Assembly: GCA_913774355.1 (NCBI GenBank)
Contig: CAJYGB010000034.1
Span: forward strand, 1 to 64,000
Origin: an uncultured Chryseobacterium sp.
Lineage (GTDB): Bacteria; Bacteroidota; Bacteroidia; Flavobacteriales; Weeksellaceae
Length of the DNA stretch: 64,000 bases
Direction: 5' to 3'
Below, one piece after another: positions 60,234 through 64,000 of the stretch. Position numbers and translations under genes: made by a program. Position 1 is the stretch's first letter. Each line of letters opens with the position of its first letter. The notes under the pieces are model-generated. The model ran no database searches. It had not been told where the DNA came from and was given only the letters and a program-made list of their open reading frames with translations.

Positions 60234-61184
60234 TTAATATTTTGCCGAGATCTTTTCCAGCAAATCTTTCAGGCTGTCTTTTAGAAATTCCGGCTCCAGC
60301 ACTTCTGCATAATCCGCAAATGTAATCAGCCAGCGGGGAAAACCTTCCTTGATCCAGTCGGTTTCAAAGATCATTTCACAGCCGTCTTCCCGTTCAATTT
60401 CCTCTACAAGACCGTAATATTTTTTGGAATTGCAGAGATGTCCGATGATACTCTTATCCACCAGAAGCCGCACTCTTGTTTTATTTCCGTCCGGGTTCTG
60501 GCGGTAATCGTTGATCTGTCCGTATTCCTGAAAAAATGGGTTCTGGGTTTTGAAGATCTTTAAAATCCGGTCTACCCGGAACTGCCGGAAGTCATTCCGC
60601 AACGTACAGAATGCCATGATATACCAGAAATTGAATTCGAAAAATACACCGACTACCTCAATGGTTCTGGTAGAAATTTTCCCATCCACCGTTTCATATT
60701 CCAGGGTAAGCTGCTTTTTTTCGGCAATACTTTCCAAAATGATCGGGATAATATTCCGGATCCTGTCTTCTGTCTTAGGATGATAATTGAATACATCAAT
60801 CTGCTTTTCAATATTCTCAATCAGGTTTTTATCCGAATATTTCAGCACCGAACGCACCTTTTCCATGGCCGACTGGTAATGCTGCCCTAAACTCTCATGC
60901 AAAAATTTCTGCATCAGTTTTTCAGCCGTAATAAAACTCAGCACTTCTTCTTTGGTGAACATAACGGGCGGAAGCTTATAACCTTCCATCAGGGAATATC
61001 CGCTCCCGGCTTCCCCGATAATCGGAATTCCGGCATGCTCCAGTGTTTTTACATCCCGGTAGATCGTCCGGATGCTCACCTCGAATTTTTTAGCCAGGTC
61101 CTGCGCCCTTACTACAGGCTTTGACTGCAACTGCGTAAGAATAGCGGTTACCCGATCGAGTTTTTTGAGATAATGGTCGTTCAT
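60234..61184 (-). CDS. HTH/WYL-domain transcription regulator (YafY-like)
   Basis: The 316-residue protein has an N-terminal winged HTH (AQDLAKKFEVSIRTIYRDVKTLE, about 22-45) and a WYL domain (TIEVVGVFFEFNFWYIMAFC, RQFRVDRILKI), followed by a WCX C-terminal extension. WYL proteins sense ligands or nucleic acid and are often local repressors or activators. The DinB-fold gene is convergent, and the ABC exporter lies upstream on the same strand with a gap of 93 bases holding short GATGGGT-type repeats. Confidence 0.9.
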   Translation of the reverse strand: MNDHYLKKLDRVTAILTQLQSKPVVRAQDLAKKFEVSIRTIYRDVKTLEHAGIPIIGEAGSGYSLMEGYKLPPVMFTKEEVLSFITAEKLMQKFLHESLGQHYQSAMEKVRSVLKYSDKNLIENIEKQIDVFNYHPKTEDRIRNIIPIILESIAEKKQLTLEYETVDGKISTRTIEVVGVFFEFNFWYIMAFCTLRNDFRQFRVDRILKIFKTQNPFFQEYGQINDYRQNPDGNKTRVRLLVDKSIIGHLCNSKKYYGLVEEIEREDGCEMIFETDWIKEGFPRWLITFADYAEVLEPEFLKDSLKDLLEKISAKY

Positions 61185-61277
61185 TTTTATGGGTAATGAG
61201 TAATAGTTAATAAGTGATGGGTGATGGATGATGATTATTGGACTATCATATTGTGATACTGTTGCACTGATAAATTG

Positions 61278-63083
61278 TTACATTTTTAAACTGTTGACCA
61301 GTTTATCAAGGTTCAGGCTTCTTGCGGAGGCATCGAATATTTCCCGGTAAGTTCCGTCGAGCTGTACCAGTTCGTCGTGGGTTCCGCTCTCGACCACCCT
61401 TCCTTTTTTCATGACATAAATTTTATCCGAATCCAGAATCTGCGAAAGGGAATGCGAAATGATGATGACCGTCCGGCCTGCTTTGATGGCATCAAGGGAG
61501 TTTTTAATCTGTTCGGTGGCAATCGCGTCGAGGCTTGCAGTAGGTTCGTCAAGGAAAATAATCGGCGGATCTTTCAGAAACAGCCGGGCGATGGCGATCC
61601 TTTGCTGCTGTCCACCCGAAAGCTGGGTAGCATCGTGACGGTAACCGTCCGGTAAATCCAGGATCTGCTCGTGAAGATACGCTTTTTTCGCGGCGGCCTC
61701 AATTTCTTCAAAAGAAGCATTCATGTTCCCGTAGCGGATGTTATCTTCAATACTTCCCTGGAAAATATGGTTTTTCTGAAGAACCAACCCGAGGTCGTTC
61801 CGAAGAAAGGTATTATCATATTCATTTAAATTGACATGATCCAGCAGGATTTCCCCGGAATCCGGGAGATAAAATTTGCACAGCAGATTGATGACGGTTG
61901 ATTTCCCGGCACCGCTCAGACCTACCAGTGCCGTTGTTTTCCCGTTCTCAATCTTCATGGAAACATCATGCAGGGCCTGCGTTCCGTTTGGATAAGTGAA
62001 ATTGATATTTTTTAATTCAAAATTTCCTTTGATTTCTTTTTCAATTAAATTGCCGTTCGATTCTTTTTCTTCATCCGCATTTAAAATATCAAAATAGCCT
62101 TCCGCATAAATCATGGCATCGTTCATATCGTCATAAATCCGGTGCAGCTGGCGGATCGGTGCCGAAACGTTGTTGAAAAGCATAATGTGGAGCATGATCG
62201 CTCCGATGGTCATTTGTTGGTCCAGTACCAAATAAACCGTCAGCAGGATAATCAGCACCACCCCGAACTGTTCGATAAAGGTTTTCAGCCCATCGTAAAT
62301 AAAATTGGTTCTCCGGGTGAACATCTGGCTTTCCATAAGCTGCATCTGAAGGTCGTACTGTTTTTTACCTTCAAATTTCTCACGGACAAAACTTTTGATG
62401 ACCATAATGGAATTGATGAGGTTTAATAATCCGGAAGTCTTCTGTTCACGCTGGTTCCTGAGGGTTCTTCGTACCCCGCTGAGCTTCTTCGCCTGAAGGG
62501 AACTTACGTAAAAGTAGATGGGAACGATGATCGTGGAAACAATGCCGACATACACGTTCTGCAGATACATGATGATCAGGGCAATAATGGAGTTGGAAAA
62601 CAGCGGCAGCATATCGATGAAAAAATTCTGGACGAGTCTTGTCAGGCTTTCAATTCCCCGGTCGATCCGGATCTGCAGCTTTCCCGATTCGTGGTTTTCA
62701 TCGTTAAAATAGGCTACCCGGTACGTCAGAATCTTATCAATCGCCGACTGCGCCAGTACGGAACTGACATTGATCCTGATTTTCTCTCCATAAAATTTCT
62801 GTCCGAAATTGATGAAGATGTTCAGCAGCTCCTTTCCCAGTAAAATAACGGAGATGATCACGAGCACATGAACGCCTTCCGACATCGGATGCGGCAGATG
62901 GGTGAGTTTCGTGACTTCATCCACCGTATATTTCAACACCAATGGGTTTACTTGTGCGGCAAGGGCACCTAAAAACGTAAGGATCAGGGTTCCGTAGATC
63001 ATCAGCCGGTAAGGCCTGATAAAGGGAACCAGCTGTCTGTAAATTCCGTATAAAGTAAGCGTCCGGTTGAAAGGTTTGGCCAT
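61278..63083 (-). CDS. ABC exporter, fused membrane and ATPase domains (MsbA-like)
   Basis: The 601-residue half-transporter has six transmembrane segments in residues 1-310 and an ATPase domain with Walker A G-L-S-G-A-G-K-S-T, Q-loop GLVLQKNHIFQG, signature L-S-G-G-Q-Q-Q-R, Walker B I-I-F-L-D-E-P-T-A-S and the switch H in I-I-S-H. It works as a homodimer in the inner membrane. Cargo could be lipid, peptide or drug; it is next to lptB only by position. Its start is 19 bases before a terminator hairpin of lptB. Confidence 0.9.
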   Translation of the reverse strand: MAKPFNRTLTLYGIYRQLVPFIRPYRLMIYGTLILTFLGALAAQVNPLVLKYTVDEVTKLTHLPHPMSEGVHVLVIISVILLGKELLNIFINFGQKFYGEKIRINVSSVLAQSAIDKILTYRVAYFNDENHESGKLQIRIDRGIESLTRLVQNFFIDMLPLFSNSIIALIIMYLQNVYVGIVSTIIVPIYFYVSSLQAKKLSGVRRTLRNQREQKTSGLLNLINSIMVIKSFVREKFEGKKQYDLQMQLMESQMFTRRTNFIYDGLKTFIEQFGVVLIILLTVYLVLDQQMTIGAIMLHIMLFNNVSAPIRQLHRIYDDMNDAMIYAEGYFDILNADEEKESNGNLIEKEIKGNFELKNINFTYPNGTQALHDVSMKIENGKTTALVGLSGAGKSTVINLLCKFYLPDSGEILLDHVNLNEYDNTFLRNDLGLVLQKNHIFQGSIEDNIRYGNMNASFEEIEAAAKKAYLHEQILDLPDGYRHDATQLSGGQQQRIAIARLFLKDPPIIFLDEPTASLDAIATEQIKNSLDAIKAGRTVIIISHSLSQILDSDKIYVMKKGRVVESGTHDELVQLDGTYREIFDASARSLNLDKLVNSLKM

Positions 63084-63101
63084 AGAAAATGATTTTAACG
63101 G

Positions 63102-63137
63102 AAAAACGTACCGTTTTGCAGAGAAAAGGTACGTTTT
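63102..63137 (-). terminator. terminator of lptB
   Basis: A 10-bp stem (63103-63112 with 63128-63137), extended inside by TTTT/AAAA, followed on the minus strand by T's. It lies between the lptB stop and the ABC exporter start. Confidence 0.65.
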
Positions 63138-63171
63138 ATTCTATTTTAAAGCAATGATTCTGCTCCGAATT

Positions 63172-64000
63172 TTAATTTTCAAACAGATAAGTGGTGAGGT
63201 AATGCAGTTCTGGTTTGCCTGCCGCTTTGGATTCTTCTTTTGCGTCTTCCAGAGAATAGAGTGAATTGATTTCCTTCCTCTGAAACACAAAAGCATTGTT
63301 GGCATTTTTATCCACCACCTCATTGAAAATATGCTGAATCTCCGAATTTCCTAAAGAAGCAAAGCTGATGTCTTCAAAGCCGTACATCAGTCTCAGGTCA
63401 TCAAACTGTGCGAAATTTTCATCCACAAACTGCTGCATCTGGGTTTTGGATTCAAAATTCCCAGCCCAGATATTGTAGGCGTAGCTTTTCCTGTTCGGTT
63501 TATCAAAGATACTCTGGTAGACGAAGTTTTCTCCCAAATACGCTTCCCGTACCTGCGGGTCGTTGGCCAGCTCCTCCGGAAGCCCTTCTTTCAGTATCCT
63601 TCCTTCAAACATGATGTAGGTTTTATTGGTAATCGCCAGCGTCTGTTGTACGTTGTGGTCGGTAATCAGGATCCCGATGTTTTTATCGGTAAGGCTTCTC
63701 ACGATTTTCTGAATGTCTTCCACAGCAATCGGGTCTACTCCTGCAAAGGGCTCATCAAGGAGAATGAAGCTCGGGTCGGTTGCCAGACACCTTGCAATTT
63801 CGGTTCTCCGTCTTTCCCCTCCTGACAAAAGGTCTCCGCGGTTTTTGCGGACGTGCTGTAAGGAAAATTCCTCGATCAGCTCATCGCATTTGATCTGCTG
63901 CTCCCGTTTTGAAAGCTTGGTCAGCTGCAAGACGCCCATGATGTTTTCCTCCACCGAGAGCTTTCGGAAAACGGAGGCTTCCTGTGCAAGATAGCCTATT
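63172..64000 (-). CDS. lptB: LPS export ATPase LptB with C-terminal extension (partial, runs off right edge)
   Basis: The frame is open to the right edge, where it reads [16 protein letters not shown], a typical LptB Q-loop region. Visible are the ABC signature L-L-S-G-G-E-R-R-R and Walker [14 protein letters not shown] with [12 protein letters not shown]. LptB powers extraction of LPS from the inner membrane together with LptF/G. The usual end, YLGENF, is followed here by about 116 further residues ([17 protein letters not shown] to YLFEN) that are not part of the canonical protein. The Walker A part is beyond the window. Confidence 0.88.
   Translation of the reverse strand, partial: IGYLAQEASVFRKLSVEENIMGVLQLTKLSKREQQIKCDELIEEFSLQHVRKNRGDLLSGGERRRTEIARCLATDPSFILLDEPFAGVDPIAVEDIQKIVRSLTDKNIGILITDHNVQQTLAITNKTYIMFEGRILKEGLPEELANDPQVREAYLGENFVYQSIFDKPNRKSYAYNIWAGNFESKTQMQQFVDENFAQFDDLRLMYGFEDISFASLGNSEIQHIFNEVVDKNANNAFVFQRKEINSLYSLEDAKEESKAAGKPELHYLTTYLFEN

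Overview
The window looks like a chromosomal segment of a Bacteroidota bacterium of the Flavobacteriia, most likely Chryseobacterium or a close relative. The evidence is indirect: signal peptides ending in A-Q, TAnnTTTG-type -7 promoter boxes with little Shine-Dalgarno signal, a type IX secretion sorting domain, many T9SS-era secreted and lipoproteins, a short (464 aa) biosynthetic arginine decarboxylase, a GH92 mannosidase and tandem TonB-receptor-like barrels. No rRNA, tRNA, CRISPR array or prophage was recognised.

Region 1 (1-14.2 kb) is an accessory block. It opens with the tail of an IS transposase and continues with nine or ten secreted proteins, all on the minus strand. These are: a frameshifted C1q-like surface protein; an M12B-type zinc metalloprotease; a Skp/OmpH-like chaperone; four small secreted proteins that share a C-x-x-W-x-x-P domain with the protease C-terminus; two modular fibre-like proteins with near-identical N-termini, different repeat cores and C-terminal S74 (intramolecular chaperone) domains; a further tail-fibre-like protein; and a Cys-rich secreted protein. 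Divergently placed at 14.4-18.0 kb is a two-component pair: a propeller/Y_Y_Y sensor kinase and a LuxR-type response regulator. I regard this 1-18 kb block as the most unusual part of the window.

Region 2 (18-31.7 kb) is mostly housekeeping: dnaK, the polyphosphate operon ppk1-ppx, an NAD(P)-binding protein with a small coupled membrane protein, a 1013-residue T9SS-exported protein, a sirtuin, an orphan response regulator, and the Fe-S genes nfu and mrp.

Region 3 (31.8-48.5 kb) contains a GH92 glycosidase, a TIMP-like lipoprotein, a PhyH dioxygenase, a dicarboxylate symporter, a BON lipoprotein with a BON/SH3 partner, two tandem outer-membrane receptor-like barrels, two small secreted proteins and a CocE/NonD hydrolase.

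Region 4 (48.5-64 kb) contains an ada-like/alkB alkylation-repair pair, the polyamine genes speB and speA separated by a four-gene plus-strand block, a PTP-like lipoprotein phosphatase, thiamine pyrophosphokinase with a cobalamin adenosyltransferase, a DinB-fold protein, a WYL regulator, an ABC exporter and lptB running off the right edge. Its intergenic spaces hold several families of dispersed palindromic repeats, including a 71-bp repeat present in inverted copies 10 kb apart.
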